Shown here: positions 19,204 to 30,302 of the stretch, piece by piece
How the letters are laid out: the number at the start of each line of letters is the position of its first letter
Numbering within the stretch: position 1 is the stretch's first letter
Source of the DNA: Serratia symbiotica
Lineage (GTDB): Bacteria; Pseudomonadota; Gammaproteobacteria; Enterobacterales; Enterobacteriaceae
Reading direction: 5' to 3'
NCBI GenBank assembly: GCA_024160085.1
Contig: JAMDYG010000001.1
Span: 930,001-994,000 of the forward strand
Length of the DNA: 64,000 nt
Notes under the pieces: model-generated
Seen by the model: the letters and a program-made list of their open reading frames with translations, nothing else
Databases searched by the model: none
What the model was told of the DNA's origin: nothing
Program-made: the position numbers and the translations under genes

Positions 19204-20388
19204 TTATAACCCCAGCGCGTATTTCAACACATGCTGTTTTAACTTACCCGCCCGCTGTGCGGCCATTAGGGCCAGGTTACGTGCTATGCCCAGCGGTGCC
19301 AAATTATTGCTAAAAACGCTATATAATAGATCCATGCCGCTCTGCATCAGCAGGTTGTCGGGACGGCGCTGGCGCTGATAACGCATCAGCACAGACTCGC
19401 AGCTCCAGTCTTCGCCCTGCTCTCGCGCTTTACCCAGTACCTTCAGCAGGACATCCACGTCGCGGTAGCCCAGATTGATGCCCTGACCAGCCAGCGGATT
19501 AATGGTATGTGCCGCGTCCCCCAGTAACGCCAACCCCGGTAACACATAACGCTGTGCATGGCGGCGCACCAGCGGGAAGATGCCGGCGGCGTGCACCCTT
19601 ACCGCCCCCAACCGCTCCGGGAAAGCCTCAGAGATTTCACCTTCGAGCAGCAAAGGTGGCATAGTCTGCAACTGGCGGATGCGCTGCGGGCTATCGTACC
19701 ACACCAGCGAAGCCCATTGGTCATATAACGGTAGGAAGGCACGCGGCCCGGACGGGAAAAACTGCTGCCAGGTGATGTCCTGTTGTGGCATGCCGGTATT
19801 GACGGTAATCAGCATGCACGACTGGCGGTACTCCCAGCCGTCAATACCGATGGCCGCCAATTGGCGTACCTGTGACTGCGCGCCATCTGCCCCCACGACT
19901 AGACGTACCTCCAGCGTTTCCGCGCTATCCAGTGTCAAATGCCAGCGCCCATCAACCCGTTGGAGCGATTGCAGCCGGGACGGACAGCGGAGCACCAGGT
20001 TGTCGCACTGTGCCAACTGTTGCCACAACGCCAGTTGCAGAATGCGGTTTTCGACCATAAACCCCAGCTCTGGCAGGACGAGAGAGGCCGCATCAAACAC
20101 CACGCGCGACGATCCCCACTCCCAAGTCTCCAGCCGACGGTACGCTGCGGTGCGCATCGCCATCACCTCTGACCACGCCCCCAACTGCTTTAATAACCCC
20201 ACCGAGGTGCAGCCAATGGCCGAAATGCGCAGATCTGGCGGATTTTGCGCCTCGAACACCTGCGGTGCCTGATGCTCCAGTAGCGCCACCGACCACCCTG
20301 CTTGCGCCAAACCCAGCGCCACCGCCGCCCCGACCATTCCGCCGCCTACCACCACTACGTCATACCCTTTTTGAAATGTATTGTTCAT
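19204..20388 (-). CDS. ubiF: 3-demethoxyubiquinol 3-hydroxylase (FAD monooxygenase)
   Basis: Adds a ring hydroxyl late in ubiquinone synthesis (2-octaprenyl-3-methyl-6-methoxy-1,4-benzoquinol hydroxylase in E. coli terms) at the inner membrane. It has 394 residues against 391 in E. coli. An FAD Rossmann motif is near the start (VVVVGGGMVGAAVA, about residues 11-24). The DG motif GADGAQSQVR is near the middle and the GD motif ALLGDAAHTINPLAGQG (about 290-310) is also present. The order asnB-tRNAs-ubiF-miaB, with ubiF divergent from miaB, matches E. coli. The frame is intact. Family paralogues (UbiH, UbiI) are excluded by context. Confidence 0.94.
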   Translation of the reverse strand: MNNTFQKGYDVVVVGGGMVGAAVALGLAQAGWSVALLEHQAPQVFEAQNPPDLRISAIGCTSVGLLKQLGAWSEVMAMRTAAYRRLETWEWGSSRVVFDAASLVLPELGFMVENRILQLALWQQLAQCDNLVLRCPSRLQSLQRVDGRWHLTLDSAETLEVRLVVGADGAQSQVRQLAAIGIDGWEYRQSCMLITVNTGMPQQDITWQQFFPSGPRAFLPLYDQWASLVWYDSPQRIRQLQTMPPLLLEGEISEAFPERLGAVRVHAAGIFPLVRRHAQRYVLPGLALLGDAAHTINPLAGQGINLGYRDVDVLLKVLGKAREQGEDWSCESVLMRYQRQRRPDNLLMQSGMDLLYSVFSNNLAPLGIARNLALMAAQRAGKLKQHVLKYALGL

Positions 20389-20587
20389 TTGGTTATGTTT
20401 TCTTTGTAAATATCGCTACCCTAACCGGTATAGCATTGGTTCGCAGTGTACCGCATTTTTAATCCAGTTTCAGGCCATATGCCGTTTCCCCACGCTGGTC
20501 ATAACGCTATCAAATGATTACAATCCCCGGCACGTTATGCATATCGCGTAACACAATTTCCTCTCCGCATTGAGTAATGGCAAATCA

Positions 20588-21943
20588 ATGACAAAAAAAC
20601 TACATATCAAAACCTGGGGTTGCCAGATGAATAAATATGATTCATCAAAAATGGCTGACCTGTTGAACAGCACGCACGGCTTCGAGTTGACAGAAAACGC
20701 CGAGGAAGCAGACGTGCTGCTACTGAACACCTGCTCGATCCGTGAAAAAGCACAGGAAAAAGTTTTCTCCATGTTGGGGCGCTGGAAATTGCTGAAAGAG
20801 AAAAACCCAGCGCTGATCATCGGTGTGGGCGGTTGTGTTGCCTCACAGGAAGGTGAACTTATTCGCAGCCGTACGCCCTGCGTAGATGTGGTGTTTGGCC
20901 CGCAAACCCTGCATCGCCTGCCGGAAATGATCAATCATGTACAAGGAACCCGCAGCCCAATCGTCGACATCAGCTTCCCGGAAATTGAGAAATTTGACCG
21001 GTTACCGGAGCCACGTGCTGAAGGACCTTGCGCTTTTGTCTCGATCATGGAAGGCTGCAATAAATATTGCACCTTCTGCGTAGTGCCTTACACCCGTGGC
21101 GAGGAAGTGAGCCGACCAAGCGATGATGTGCTGTTCGAAATCGCCCAATTAGCCGCGCAGGGCGTACGTGAAGTGAATCTGCTCGGCCAGAATGTCAACG
21201 CATACCGCGCCACCACCTACGATGGCGACATCTGTACCTTTGCCGAGTTGCTACGCCTGGTGGGAGCTATTGATGGCATCGATCGTATCCGTTTTACCAC
21301 CAGCCATCCGATAGAGTTTACCGATGACGTTATCGCAGTGTACGAGGACACCACGGAGTTGGTCAGCTTTCTACATCTGCCAGTGCAGAGCGGGTCAGAT
21401 CGTATCCTGACTATGATGAAACGGGCGCACACCGCGCTGGAATACAAGGCGATCATTCGCAAGCTGCGTAAGGTGCGGCCAAATATGCAGTTCAGTTCAG
21501 ATTTCATCATCGGTTTTCCCGGCGAAACTCAGGCCGACTTCGAGCAGACCCTAAAGCTAATCACCGAGATTAACTTCGACGCCAGCTTCAGTTTTATCTA
21601 TTCCCCACGTCCAGGCACCCCGGCAGCAGAAATGATAGACGATGTTAGCGAAGAAGAGAAAAAGCAGCGGCTGTATATCCTGCAAGATCGCATTAACCAG
21701 CAAGTGTTGCAGTTCAGTCGGCGCAAGCTGGGTGGTGTACAACGCATTCTGGTAGAAGGCACCTCGCGTAAGAACGTGATGGAACTAGCTGGCCGCACTG
21801 AGTGCAACCGCATGGTAAACTTTGAAGGCTCGCCAGAGATGATCGGTCAGTTCGTCGATGTAGAAATTACCGAGGTGTGGGCACACTCACTGCGTGGCAC
21901 CGTGGTGCGTACCGAACAGCAGATGGATCTGTGCGTTTATTAA
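20588..21943 (+). CDS. miaB: tRNA-2-methylthio-N6-isopentenyladenosine synthase, C-terminal tail truncated
   Basis: Radical-SAM enzyme adding the methylthio group to i6A37 of tRNAs reading U-starting codons. The start [15 protein letters not shown] at 20588 aligns exactly with E. coli; an upstream in-frame ATG at 20570 is less likely. Auxiliary cluster cysteines appear as WGCQ, NTCS and GGCV, and the radical SAM cluster as CNKYCTFC. The TRAM domain (about 380-440) is complete. The frame stops at TAA 21941-21943 after MDLCVY. The same frame then continues SPKSVITRTRKENALGVG to a second stop at 22010, so one nonsense change removed about the last 23 residues. The core is probably still active. 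Confidence 0.92.
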   Translation: MTKKLHIKTWGCQMNKYDSSKMADLLNSTHGFELTENAEEADVLLLNTCSIREKAQEKVFSMLGRWKLLKEKNPALIIGVGGCVASQEGELIRSRTPCVDVVFGPQTLHRLPEMINHVQGTRSPIVDISFPEIEKFDRLPEPRAEGPCAFVSIMEGCNKYCTFCVVPYTRGEEVSRPSDDVLFEIAQLAAQGVREVNLLGQNVNAYRATTYDGDICTFAELLRLVGAIDGIDRIRFTTSHPIEFTDDVIAVYEDTTELVSFLHLPVQSGSDRILTMMKRAHTALEYKAIIRKLRKVRPNMQFSSDFIIGFPGETQADFEQTLKLITEINFDASFSFIYSPRPGTPAAEMIDDVSEEEKKQRLYILQDRINQQVLQFSRRKLGGVQRILVEGTSRKNVMELAGRTECNRMVNFEGSPEMIGQFVDVEITEVWAHSLRGTVVRTEQQMDLCVY

Positions 21944-22129
21944 TCACCGAAGTCGGTGATCACCCGTACCCGCAAAGAGAACGCGTTGGGTGTTGGCATT
22001 TACCAGCCTTGACGAAATGGCAGTGTGAACAAACATCACCGCTCTAGCCATTATTCTTATTAATGATTTCTCGGCCGGGCGCTCACGTCCGACGGATATT
22101 TTTTCTTTTTATATAAGAGACGATATAAT

Positions 22130-22467
22130 ATGCAATTCCCTAACTGCCCTCAGTGCTATTCTGAATACACCTATCATGATCATGCCATGTTTATCTGTCC
22201 TGAGTGCGCCCATGAATGGAACGACAGCGCGCCAACAGAAAACGAAGACCAACCGATTGTAAAAGACGCCAACGGGCAACTTGCTGTTGAATGGCGATCT
22301 GGTGACCCGTGGTCAAGGATCTAAAAGTCAAGGGCAGCGCGTCAATGTTGAAGATCGGCGCCAAGGTGAAAAATATCCGCTTAGTGTCAGGCGATCACAA
22401 CATTGACTGCAAAATCGAGGGTTTCGGCCCCATAAAGCTAAAATCTGAATTTATGAAGAAAAGTTGA
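22130..22467 (+). pseudogene. yjdM: YjdM (PhnA-type zinc-ribbon protein), frameshifted
   Basis: The N-terminus MQFPNCPQCYSEYTYHDH and ICPECAHEWND carry the two CxxC pairs of the zinc ribbon, matching E. coli YjdM (PhnA), a small protein of unclear function. After DANGQL the frame slips twice within about 60 bases. The remaining C-terminal half ([19 protein letters not shown], then [15 protein letters not shown]) is readable to a stop at 22465-22467. The truncated product would be 64 residues with the ribbon only. It is isolated between miaB and ybeZ. Confidence 0.9.
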
Positions 22468-22560
22468 TCCTCACCCTCATTGATCGGTGATCATGCGACC
22501 AGCAGCAGGAAGTACTTTTTCTTTCTCCGGCCTTGAATTACGCCATTGCTGAACAGATAT

Positions 22561-22758
22561 ATCGGTCATACTTCAAGTTGCCTATGCGTTAACCTTCCTC
22601 GCTCACCCCAGTCACTGACGGGCGTAAGCGCTTAGGGGTTAATGAACCTCATCCCTGAGGTTCAGCCTGAGACCCAGCGCAAGCGCGGTCCAAATCAGTT
22701 CCCGACAGATTTATCACCGCATTGCCGCTTTCCTGCAACTCGAATTATTTAAGGTTTA
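22561..22758. repeat. Dispersed intergenic repeat, family R3, longer copy
   Basis: Shares with 1451-1576 the sequence 'acttcaagttgc', 'tgcgttaaccttcctcgctc', 'accccagtcact' and the end 'gccgctttcctgcaactcga'. It has an extra central block (tcatccctgaggttcagcct) that forms a small hairpin, cctcatccctgagg. It fills most of the gap between yjdM and ybeZ. Confidence 0.6.
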
Positions 22759-22842
22759 GATAATTCTAGATATCCTAAACATACGCGTCATCGACGCATG
22801 ATGTTTCATCAACCAGGCTTTATGTGAGCCTTGAGGAATAGT

Positions 22843-23899
22843 TTGAACGTCGCAACACAAGAAATTAAACCCGCAGACAATCAGCATTTGCTCAGCCTGT
22901 ATGGTCCTCTTGATGACAATATCAAACAGCTCGAACGCCGGCTAGGCATCGAAATCAACCGCCGCGATAACCGCTTCAAACTGGTCGGCAAGAAGCTGTG
23001 CGTGGTAGCTGCCGCCGATATACTACGCCATCTGTACGTGGATACCGCGCCGATCCGCAACCTGAACCATGATATCGATCCGGAACAAATCTACTTGGCG
23101 ATCAAAGAGAGCCTGGTGCCGGAACAGGTCGCTGACAGCGTACCGGACTACGGCAAGGCGGTCACTATCAAGACCAAACGCAGTATGGTGAAACCGCGCA
23201 CGCCAAATCAGGCGCAGTATATCACCAATATTCTCACCCACGACATTACCTTCGGCATTGGCCCAGCCGGTACCGGCAAAACTTACCTGGCGGTCGTAGC
23301 CGCAGTAGACGCACTAGAGCACCAGGAAATCCGTCGCATTTTGCTGACGCTCCCAGCCGTTGAGGCTGGCGAGAAGTTGAACTTCCTGCCGGGGGATCTA
23401 AGCCAAAAGGTCGATCCTTATCTGCGACCCCTGTACGACGCCTTGTTCGAAATGCTCAGCTTTGAGCGCGTGGAGAATCTGATCGAACGCAATGTGATTG
23501 AATTCGCGCCGCTGGCCTATATACGCGGCCGCACGCTGAACGATGCCTTTATCATTCTGGATGAAATCCAGAACACCACTATCAAACAGATGAAGATATT
23601 TCTGACGTGCATCGGCTTCAACTTACAGGCCGTGATCATCGGTGACGTCATCCAGATCGATCTGCCGTCTGCAGCGCAACCAAAAATCCGGCCTGCGCCA
23701 TGCGGTGGAGGTACTTTCAGACGTAGAAGCGCTGAGCTTTAATTTCTTCCACAGCAAAGACGTGGTACGTCACCCAGTGGTGGCTCGCGTGGTCATCGCT
23801 TACGAAGCCTAGGAAGCCGCCAAGCAGAAATGCAAAGACGCGATCGCCGAGCAACGTCAGCGCACAGTGAATGTCGATTCACCGCAGGATACGCCATGA
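22843..23899 (+). pseudogene. ybeZ: PhoH-family ATPase YbeZ, frameshift and amber stop
   Basis: RNA-associated PhoH-like ATPase, partner of YbeY in E. coli. The start is TTG at 22843, supported by gagga 8 bases upstream. Walker A GPAGTGKT is intact. The Walker B region reads FIILDEIQN (DESQN in E. coli), and TRPAVEAGEK has become TLPAVEAGEK. A frameshift after IDLPSAAQ ends the first frame at 23740. The other frame continues SGLRHAVEVLSDVEAL to an amber codon in EA(W)EAA, then to the natural stop at 23899, overlapping ybeY by ATGA. The truncated 299-residue product lacks the C-terminal subdomain. I judge it dead. Confidence 0.9.
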
Positions 23900-24369
23900 G
23901 TCAGGTGATTTTGGATTTACAAATTGCTTGTGAAGACAGCAACAATCTGCCGGATGAAACCGCTTTCCAGCGCTGGCTAGAGGCTGTGCTGCTACAGTTC
24001 CAAGAAGAAGCCGAAGTGACAGTACGCCTGGTTGACGAGGCCGAAAGTAACAAGCTAGACCTAACCTATCGCGGTAAGGACAAACCAACCAACGTGCTAT
24101 CCTTTCCGTTTGAAGCCCCACCAGGCATCGCGCTACCACTGCTTGGCGATCTAATCATCTGCCGGCAGGTGGTTGAACAGGAAGCCTCCGAGCAAGGCAA
24201 AACGTTGGAGGCACACTGGGCGCACATGGTTGTCCACGGTAGTCTTCATCTGTTAGGGTATGACCATATCGAAGACGATGCAGCCGAAGAAATGGAGTCT
24301 TTGGAAACCGAAATCATACACGGGCTAGGCTATCCTGATCCGTACTTGGCGGAAAAAGACCCCGTCTGA
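23896..24369 (+). CDS. ybeY: Endoribonuclease YbeY, 16S rRNA maturation
   Basis: Zinc-dependent single-strand endoribonuclease needed for 16S rRNA 3' end maturation and ribosome quality control. It has 157 residues (E. coli 155). The metal-binding [11 protein letters not shown] motif has His114, His118 and His124. The start ATG at 23896 overlaps the ancestral ybeZ stop (ATGA) and gives [12 protein letters not shown], aligned with E. coli; longer in-frame extensions belong to the ybeZ remnant. It survives although its usual partner ybeZ is broken. Translational coupling to ybeZ is lost, because ybeZ translation now stops about 155 bases upstream. Confidence 0.95.
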   Translation: MSQVILDLQIACEDSNNLPDETAFQRWLEAVLLQFQEEAEVTVRLVDEAESNKLDLTYRGKDKPTNVLSFPFEAPPGIALPLLGDLIICRQVVEQEASEQGKTLEAHWAHMVVHGSLHLLGYDHIEDDAAEEMESLETEIIHGLGYPDPYLAEKDPV

Positions 24370-24454
24370 TGTCAGCCATTTCCCCCACAGTCCCTAGAAA
24401 GGATGCCGCTGACGCCCCCTTAACTCTAACATGAGTGATATTAACTAAAATGCC

Positions 24455-25333
24455 ATGAGCGACGACCATTCATCAAGCAATGACAACCCCGGCCCCAAGA
24501 AGGGGTTCTTTACGCTTATCCTTAACCAGTTGTTCCACGGTGAACCAAAAAACCGCGGCGATCTGGTAGAACTGATCCGTGATTCCGAGCAAAACGACCT
24601 GATTGATCCTGATACCCGCGATATGCTGGAAGGTGTGATGGATATCGCGGAGCAGCGCGTGCGCGACATCATGATCCCGCGTTCCCAGATGGTCACGCTC
24701 AAACGCAACCAACAGCTTGAAGACTGCTTGGATGTGATTGTCGAATCTGCCCACTCGCGCTTCCCAGTGATCAGCGAAGACAAAGATCATATTGAAGGCA
24801 TCATGATGGCCAAAGATCTGCTGCCATTTATGCGCAACGATTCCGAGCCATTCAGCATCAATAAGGTGTTACGGCCCGTAGTGGTGGTACCGGAAAGCAA
24901 GCAGGTTGATCGGATGCTGAAAGAGTTCCGCTCCCAGCGTTATCATATGGCGATTGTCATTGACGAATTCGGTGGTGTGTCAGGCCTAGTGACTATTGAA
25001 GATATTCTAGAGCTTATCGTCGGCGAAATTGAAGATGAATACGACGATGAAGAAGATTTGGATATCCGCCAACTTAGCCGCCATATGTACACCATACGTG
25101 CGCTGGCGCCGATCGAAGACTTCAATGAAGCTTTCAGCACCCACTTCAGCGACGATGAGGTCGATACCATCGGCGGTTTGGTGATGCAGGCATTCGGCCA
25201 CCTGCCTGCACGCGGAGAGACTATTGAAATTGAAGGTTACCTATTTAAAGTTACGATGTCCGACAGCCGACGTATTATCCAAGTTCATGTGAAAATCCCA
25301 GACGATTCTCCACCACCGAAATTGGAAGAATAA
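24455..25333 (+). CDS. ybeX: CBS-domain protein YbeX (CorC-type)
   Basis: Cytoplasmic protein with two CBS domains (about residues 70-190, including [11 protein letters not shown] and [16 protein letters not shown]) and a C-terminal CorC/HlyC transporter-associated domain (about 205-285). It was named for magnesium/cobalt efflux and is now linked to ribosome metabolism. It has 292 residues, the same as E. coli, aligning from MSDDHSSS. Acidic stretch [13 protein letters not shown] is typical. It lies 85 bases after ybeY and 7 bases before lnt, in the ybeZ-ybeY-ybeX-lnt operon. No lesions. Confidence 0.94.
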   Translation: MSDDHSSSNDNPGPKKGFFTLILNQLFHGEPKNRGDLVELIRDSEQNDLIDPDTRDMLEGVMDIAEQRVRDIMIPRSQMVTLKRNQQLEDCLDVIVESAHSRFPVISEDKDHIEGIMMAKDLLPFMRNDSEPFSINKVLRPVVVVPESKQVDRMLKEFRSQRYHMAIVIDEFGGVSGLVTIEDILELIVGEIEDEYDDEEDLDIRQLSRHMYTIRALAPIEDFNEAFSTHFSDDEVDTIGGLVMQAFGHLPARGETIEIEGYLFKVTMSDSRRIIQVHVKIPDDSPPPKLEE

Positions 25334-25340
25334 ATCCCAC

Positions 25341-26870
25341 ATGGCTAAAGCTTCCTACTTTGAGCTCCAGCAGGTTCAAGCCCTGCTAGCGCTATTATCC
25401 GGTGCATGCGGAACGCTGGCATTCTCCCCTTGCGATTTCTGGCCATCGGCTATCATCTCTCTATTCGGTCTGTTGGCCGTCACCTTGAATCGCACCGTAA
25501 AACAATCTGCCCTGCTCGGTTTCTGCTGGGGATTGGGGCTATTCGGCAGCGGGGTTAACTGGGTGTATGTCAGCATTGCCAACTTCGGTGGCATGCCGTT
25601 GGTAATCAACATTTTCCTGGTAGCGTTGCTCGCCACCTACCTATCACTGTATACCGGGCTGTTCGCCGGGCTATTGGCGCGCCTCTGGCCAGCCACCCGT
25701 TGGTGGCGGCTGGCAATCGCAGCGCCCGTACTGTGGCAGGTGACCGAATTCCTGCGCGGCTGGGTACTGACGGGTTTCCCCTGGCTACAATTTGGCTACA
25801 GCCAGATTAGCGGCCCGCTTAAGGGCATGGCACCGCTGCTAGGGGTTGACGCCATCACCTTTATGCTAATGACCATCGCCGGGCTGTTAGTATACGCCGT
25901 TAACCAATGCCGTATAGTGCCTGCGGTGATTGCCGCTACGCTTTTACTGTTGCCCGGGCTGTTACGTCACTGGCAGTGGTTTACCCCATTGCCAGAAAAG
26001 GCGGTAAGCATCGCCATCGTGCAGGGCAACATCCCACAATCATTAAAGTGGTCTCCGAAAGAGCTGGTGAACACGCTTCAAACTTACCTGAATGAAACCC
26101 GTCCTTATATGGGAAAAGCTCCGATCATCATCTGGCCAGAGTCCGCCATCCCGGATTATGAAGCCAGACAGAATAGCTTCCTGACTATAATGGATGAACG
26201 GATGCGCGCAGAAAACAGCAGCCTGATCACCGGCATTGTTGATGTACGTGCCATGCCACAAGGACAGAGGATCTATAATAGTGCCATCGTATTAGGAGAA
26301 CCTACACCCTACAGCTATCCGGCCAAAGAACGCTATAACAAGCACCATTTAGTACCTTTCGGCGAGTTTGTACCGCTGGAAACCCTGCTGCGCCAGCTGG
26401 CACCGTTCTTCAACCTGCCGATGTCTTCCTTCAACCAAGGCGATAACATCCAGCCACAACTGCGCATCAGGGGTTACCACCTGACGACTGCCATTTGCTA
26501 TGAGATCGTGTTGGGCCAGCAGTTGCGCGACAATTTCCGACCAGACACCCACTTCCTGCTGACCCTTTCTAATGACGCCTGGTTCGGTCACTCTATCGGC
26601 CCATGGCAGCACTTACAGATGGCCCGTATGCGGGCGCTAGAACTGGGTCGCCCGCTACTGCATAGTACTAACAACGGTGTAACCGCAGCAGTGGATGCTA
26701 ACGGTGAGGTGATCGCCAAAATACCACAGTTCACCCGCCGTGTATTGGAAGTGAACGTCACACCAACCACCGGAGTTACACCTTACTCCCGCTTTGGTGC
26801 CACACCATTGTGGATCATCACCCTGCTGCTAGGTGGCTGGGCGCTGATGCTCGGCCAACTCCGCAAATAA
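25341..26870 (+). CDS. lnt: Apolipoprotein N-acyltransferase
   Basis: Inner-membrane enzyme that adds the third acyl chain to lipoproteins. It has 509 residues (E. coli 512). Several N-terminal membrane segments (about 10-210) are followed by a periplasmic nitrilase-like domain. The catalytic triad is Glu267 in WPESAIPD, Lys334 in [10 protein letters not shown] and Cys386 in AICYEIV, all present. A C-terminal membrane helix ([15 protein letters not shown]) is complete. It lies 7 bases after ybeX. Likely clients in this window are LptE and MepS. Confidence 0.96.
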   Translation: MAKASYFELQQVQALLALLSGACGTLAFSPCDFWPSAIISLFGLLAVTLNRTVKQSALLGFCWGLGLFGSGVNWVYVSIANFGGMPLVINIFLVALLATYLSLYTGLFAGLLARLWPATRWWRLAIAAPVLWQVTEFLRGWVLTGFPWLQFGYSQISGPLKGMAPLLGVDAITFMLMTIAGLLVYAVNQCRIVPAVIAATLLLLPGLLRHWQWFTPLPEKAVSIAIVQGNIPQSLKWSPKELVNTLQTYLNETRPYMGKAPIIIWPESAIPDYEARQNSFLTIMDERMRAENSSLITGIVDVRAMPQGQRIYNSAIVLGEPTPYSYPAKERYNKHHLVPFGEFVPLETLLRQLAPFFNLPMSSFNQGDNIQPQLRIRGYHLTTAICYEIVLGQQLRDNFRPDTHFLLTLSNDAWFGHSIGPWQHLQMARMRALELGRPLLHSTNNGVTAAVDANGEVIAKIPQFTRRVLEVNVTPTTGVTPYSRFGATPLWIITLLLGGWALMLGQLRK

Positions 26871-26885
26871 TCCTCTAGAGCTAAT

Positions 26886-26920
26886 ATGGTAAATAAAATA
26901 GCCTAATAGGATAGGCTCTT
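26886..26920. repeat. Dispersed palindromic repeat, family R1, end fragment
   Basis: tggtaaataaaatagcctaa followed by taggataggctctt is the same end sequence as at 13515-13541. Only one arm remains. It lies between lnt and leuS; the rest of that 277-base gap shows no gene. Confidence 0.6.
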
Positions 26921-27147
26921 AGCCTGCAAGTGGCAATAACGCGGTGTTCATTTTGGCTAGTGTGCGACACGTAGGATCTGTACGTTGCATGCTATATCCT
27001 GCCAAGTCTTTAATGCGTTGAGTCGGGTGCTCAGTGTTGTTGCCAGGAGGTCTTATCAGCTATGCTATGCGCATCTACGCATATTATATCGCCATTACGT
27101 TATCTCTGACTAGGATAATGGTTTTACTTACAGGATCATCAGCCGCC

Positions 27148-29730
27148 ATGCAAGAGCAATACCGTCCAGAAGACATAGAATCGAGCGTACAACTTTACTG
27201 GCAAGAGAAGCAAATTTTTAAAGTTACCGAAGACGCCAGCAAGGAAAAATACTACTGCCTATCCATGCTGCCATACCCCTCTGGTCGGCTGCACATGGGG
27301 CACGTTCGTAACTATACTATCGGCGATGTCATCTCACGCTATCAGCGCATGCTGGGTAAAAACGTGCTGCAACCCATCGGTTGGGATGCCTTTGGCCTGC
27401 CGGCGGAATGCGCTGCGGTAAAGAACCACACCGCACCAGCTCCGTGGACCTACGACAACATCGAATACATGAAGAACCAACTGAAACAGCTGGGCTTTGG
27501 CTATGACTGGGATCGCGAGATCGCTACCTGCCAACCTGACTACTATCGTTGGGAACAGTGGTTCTTTACCAAGCTGTACGAAAAAGGTTTGGTCTACAAG
27601 AAAACCTCGGCAGTGAACTGGTGCCCACACGATCTGACCGTACTGGCCAATGAACAGGTTATCAACGGCGGATGCTGGCGCTGCGACACCAAGGTAGAGC
27701 GTAAAGAGATCCCGCAGTGGTTTATCAAGATCACTGATTATGCGGATCAACTGCTGAACGATCTGGATACCCTGGAAAGCTGGCCGGAGCAGGTCAAAAC
27801 TATGCAGCGCAACTGGATTGGTCGCTCCGCAGGCGTGGACATCACCTTTGAGGTTGCCGATAGCGATCAGAAGTTGACGGTTTATACCACCCGCCTCGAT
27901 ACCTTTATGGGAGCCACCTATGTGGCCGTGGCCGCAGGCCACCCACTCGCGAAACATAGCGCACGCAATAACACGGCATTGGCTGAATTTATCCGACAGT
28001 GCCGTGACGCCAAAGTCGCCGAAGCCGAAATGGCGATAATGAAAAAGAAAGGCATGCCGACTGGCCTGTTCGTTACCCACCCATTGAGCGGCGAAAAGCT
28101 ACCTATCTGGGTGGCTAACTTTGTGTTGATGGAATACGGCACCGGTTCAGTTATGGCGGTGCCAGCTCACGATCAACGCGATTGGGAGTTCGCCACTCAG
28201 TATCATCTGCCAATTATACCGGTTATCCTGAACCGCGATGGTAGCCAGCCAGACGTGCACACCGCAGCAATGACCGAGAAAGGCACACTGTTCAACTCCA
28301 GCGAGTTCGACGGCCTGGAGAGCCAAGCTGGCTTCAATGCCATCGCCGACAAACTGGTCGCCAACGGCGTAGCTAAGCACAAAGTCAACTACCGTCTGCG
28401 CGATTGGGGTGTCTCCCGTCAACGCTACTGGGGTGCGCCAATCCCGATGGTAACGCTGGAAGATGGCACTGTGATGCCGACGCCAAAAGACCAACTGCCA
28501 GTAATACTGCCGAAAGACGTGGTGATGGACGGCATTACCAGCCAGATCAAAGCCGATCCTGAGTGGGCAAAAACCTGCGTCAACGGCCAGCCAGCACTGC
28601 GCGAAACCGACACCTTTGACACCTTCGTGGAGTCGTCCTGGTACTACGCGCGTTACACCTGCCCGCAGTACCATCACGGCATGCTAGATCCTACTGCCGC
28701 CAACTATTGGCTGCCGGTCGATCAATATATCGGTGGTATTGAACACGCCATCATGCACCTGATGTATTTCCGCTTCTTCCATAAGCTGATGCGCGATGCT
28801 GGCCTAGTGGACTCCGACGAACCGGCCAAGCGCCTGCTGTGTCAGGGTATGGTGCTGGCCGATGCTTTCTACTACACCGGCAATAGTGGCGAGCGCATCT
28901 GGGTCTCCCCAACTGACGCCACCGTTGAGCGTGACGACAAGGGCCGTATTATCAAAGCGACTGATCCACAAGGGCGCGAACTGGTCTATGCTGGCATGAG
29001 CAAAATGTCGAAGTCGAAGAACAACGGCATCGACCCGCAAGAGATGGTAGAGAAATACGGCGCGGACACCGTGCGTCTGTTCATGATGTTCACCTCACCG
29101 GCTGAAATGACTCTAGAATGGCAAGAGCCCGGTGTAGAAGGGGCTAGCCGTTTCCTAAAACGCGTCTGGAAACTGACCTACGATCACCTTGAGAAAGGCG
29201 TGGCACAGCCGCTGGACTTCATTACATTGAATGAAGATCAGAAAGCGCTGCGCCGTGATCTGCACAAAACCATCGCCAAGGTGAGCGACGATATCGGCTG
29301 CCGACAAACTTTCAACACCGCGATCGCCGCCGTGATGGAGCTGATGAACAAGCTGGCGCGTGCACCGCAGGAAAGCGAACAGGATCGCGCCCTACTGCAA
29401 GAAGCACTGCTGGCTGTGGTTCGTATGCTTTACCCGTTCACTCCGCATATAGGTTTTTCGCTGTGGCAGGCACTGGGCGGCAAAGGCGATATTGACACCG
29501 CGCCTTGGCCCGTTGCTGATGAACAAGCCATGGTCGAAGATTACAAACTAGTAGTAGTGCAAGTTAACGGCAAGGTGCGTGCAAAAATTACCGTAGCAGC
29601 CGATGCAACCGAAGAACAGGTGCGAGCGCGCGCTGCCAATGAACATCTGGTGGATAAATATCTAGACGGGGTTACACTCCGTAAAGTGATCTATGTTCCA
29701 GGTAAACTGCTTAACTTTGTAGTGGGTTAA
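27148..29730 (+). CDS. leuS: Leucyl-tRNA synthetase
   Basis: Essential class I synthetase for tRNA-Leu, with editing. The start at 27148 ([18 protein letters not shown]) gives 860 residues, exactly as E. coli; the open frame extends 38 codons upstream but without homology. A ribosome site (cagga) precedes it. HMGH is at residue 49, in [11 protein letters not shown], and KMSKS at 619. The CP1 editing domain (about 225-415) has [12 protein letters not shown] and [18 protein letters not shown], with the editing Asp kept. The E. coli TTRPDTFMG Pro is Leu here. The zinc-type ribbon CPHDLT...CWRC is present. It starts the leuS-lptE-holA-nadD operon. Confidence 0.96.
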   Translation: MQEQYRPEDIESSVQLYWQEKQIFKVTEDASKEKYYCLSMLPYPSGRLHMGHVRNYTIGDVISRYQRMLGKNVLQPIGWDAFGLPAECAAVKNHTAPAPWTYDNIEYMKNQLKQLGFGYDWDREIATCQPDYYRWEQWFFTKLYEKGLVYKKTSAVNWCPHDLTVLANEQVINGGCWRCDTKVERKEIPQWFIKITDYADQLLNDLDTLESWPEQVKTMQRNWIGRSAGVDITFEVADSDQKLTVYTTRLDTFMGATYVAVAAGHPLAKHSARNNTALAEFIRQCRDAKVAEAEMAIMKKKGMPTGLFVTHPLSGEKLPIWVANFVLMEYGTGSVMAVPAHDQRDWEFATQYHLPIIPVILNRDGSQPDVHTAAMTEKGTLFNSSEFDGLESQAGFNAIADKLVANGVAKHKVNYRLRDWGVSRQRYWGAPIPMVTLEDGTVMPTPKDQLPVILPKDVVMDGITSQIKADPEWAKTCVNGQPALRETDTFDTFVESSWYYARYTCPQYHHGMLDPTAANYWLPVDQYIGGIEHAIMHLMYFRFFHKLMRDAGLVDSDEPAKRLLCQGMVLADAFYYTGNSGERIWVSPTDATVERDDKGRIIKATDPQGRELVYAGMSKMSKSKNNGIDPQEMVEKYGADTVRLFMMFTSPAEMTLEWQEPGVEGASRFLKRVWKLTYDHLEKGVAQPLDFITLNEDQKALRRDLHKTIAKVSDDIGCRQTFNTAIAAVMELMNKLARAPQESEQDRALLQEALLAVVRMLYPFTPHIGFSLWQALGGKGDIDTAPWPVADEQAMVEDYKLVVVQVNGKVRAKITVAADATEEQVRARAANEHLVDKYLDGVTLRKVIYVPGKLLNFVVG

Positions 29731-29744
29731 CACAAGGGGGAATT

Positions 29745-30302
29745 GTGCGACAACTTATTCTGACGCTGTTGCTGGGGTTAGCGATGCTGGTCACTGCTGG
29801 CTGCGGTTTTCACATGCGTGGCACCATGCAGGTTCCTCAAGAAATGAAAATGCTAATATTGGATAGCCCGGATCTTTACGGGCCGTTGACCCGTGCAGTG
29901 CATGAACAATTACGCCTGAACGGTATTGCCATCGTCAAAGATGCAAAGCGTAAGGACGTTCCATCCTTGCGCATCGTCACCACTCGCGAGAGCCAGGACA
30001 CCGCGTCAATCTTCCAGAACGGTAAAACCGCCGAGTACCAAATGGTATTGACGGTGCAGGCGCGGGTACTGCTTCCTGATCAAGACCTCTACCCCTTGTC
30101 AGTAAGCGTGTTCCGCTCATTCTTTAACAACCCGCTGACCGCGCTGGCAAAAGATTCCGAGCAGGAAATTATTCGTCAGGAAATGCGCGATCAGGCCGCA
30201 CAGCAACTAGTGCGTAAACTGCTGATGGTGCATGTAGCGGCAGAAGAAACCCATCGGCAAGCCGCTGTCATCGGTGAAAAATCAACCAGTGACGCCGCGT
30301 AA
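29745..30302 (+). CDS. lptE: LPS-assembly lipoprotein LptE
   Basis: Outer-membrane lipoprotein that plugs the LptD barrel and is needed for lipopolysaccharide insertion. It has 185 residues (E. coli 193) with a GTG start at 29745. The signal peptide ends in lipobox VTAGC with Cys20, then [11 protein letters not shown]. Conserved [15 protein letters not shown] and VFRSFFNNP blocks are present, and the variable C-terminus is shorter than in E. coli. It lies 14 bases after leuS, and its stop overlaps the holA start (TAATG). Lnt, encoded upstream, would acylate it. Confidence 0.93.
   Translation: MRQLILTLLLGLAMLVTAGCGFHMRGTMQVPQEMKMLILDSPDLYGPLTRAVHEQLRLNGIAIVKDAKRKDVPSLRIVTTRESQDTASIFQNGKTAEYQMVLTVQARVLLPDQDLYPLSVSVFRSFFNNPLTALAKDSEQEIIRQEMRDQAAQQLVRKLLMVHVAAEETHRQAAVIGEKSTSDAA

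Noticed and set aside
19580-20272. 230-codon plus-strand open frame inside ubiF
   Set aside because: Antisense shadow of GC-rich ubiF, skewed composition (Ser, Arg, Pro rich), no homology.
22843-23899. Programmed frameshift in ybeZ
   Set aside because: No clear slippery heptamer at the shift, and a separate amber codon follows downstream; ordinary decay is simpler.
27334-28080. 248-codon minus-strand open frame inside leuS
   Set aside because: Exact antisense shadow of a conserved essential gene; no ribosome site and no recognisable protein.
28147-28677. 176-codon minus-strand frame inside leuS
   Set aside because: Shadow frame; the plus strand codes LeuS without interruption.
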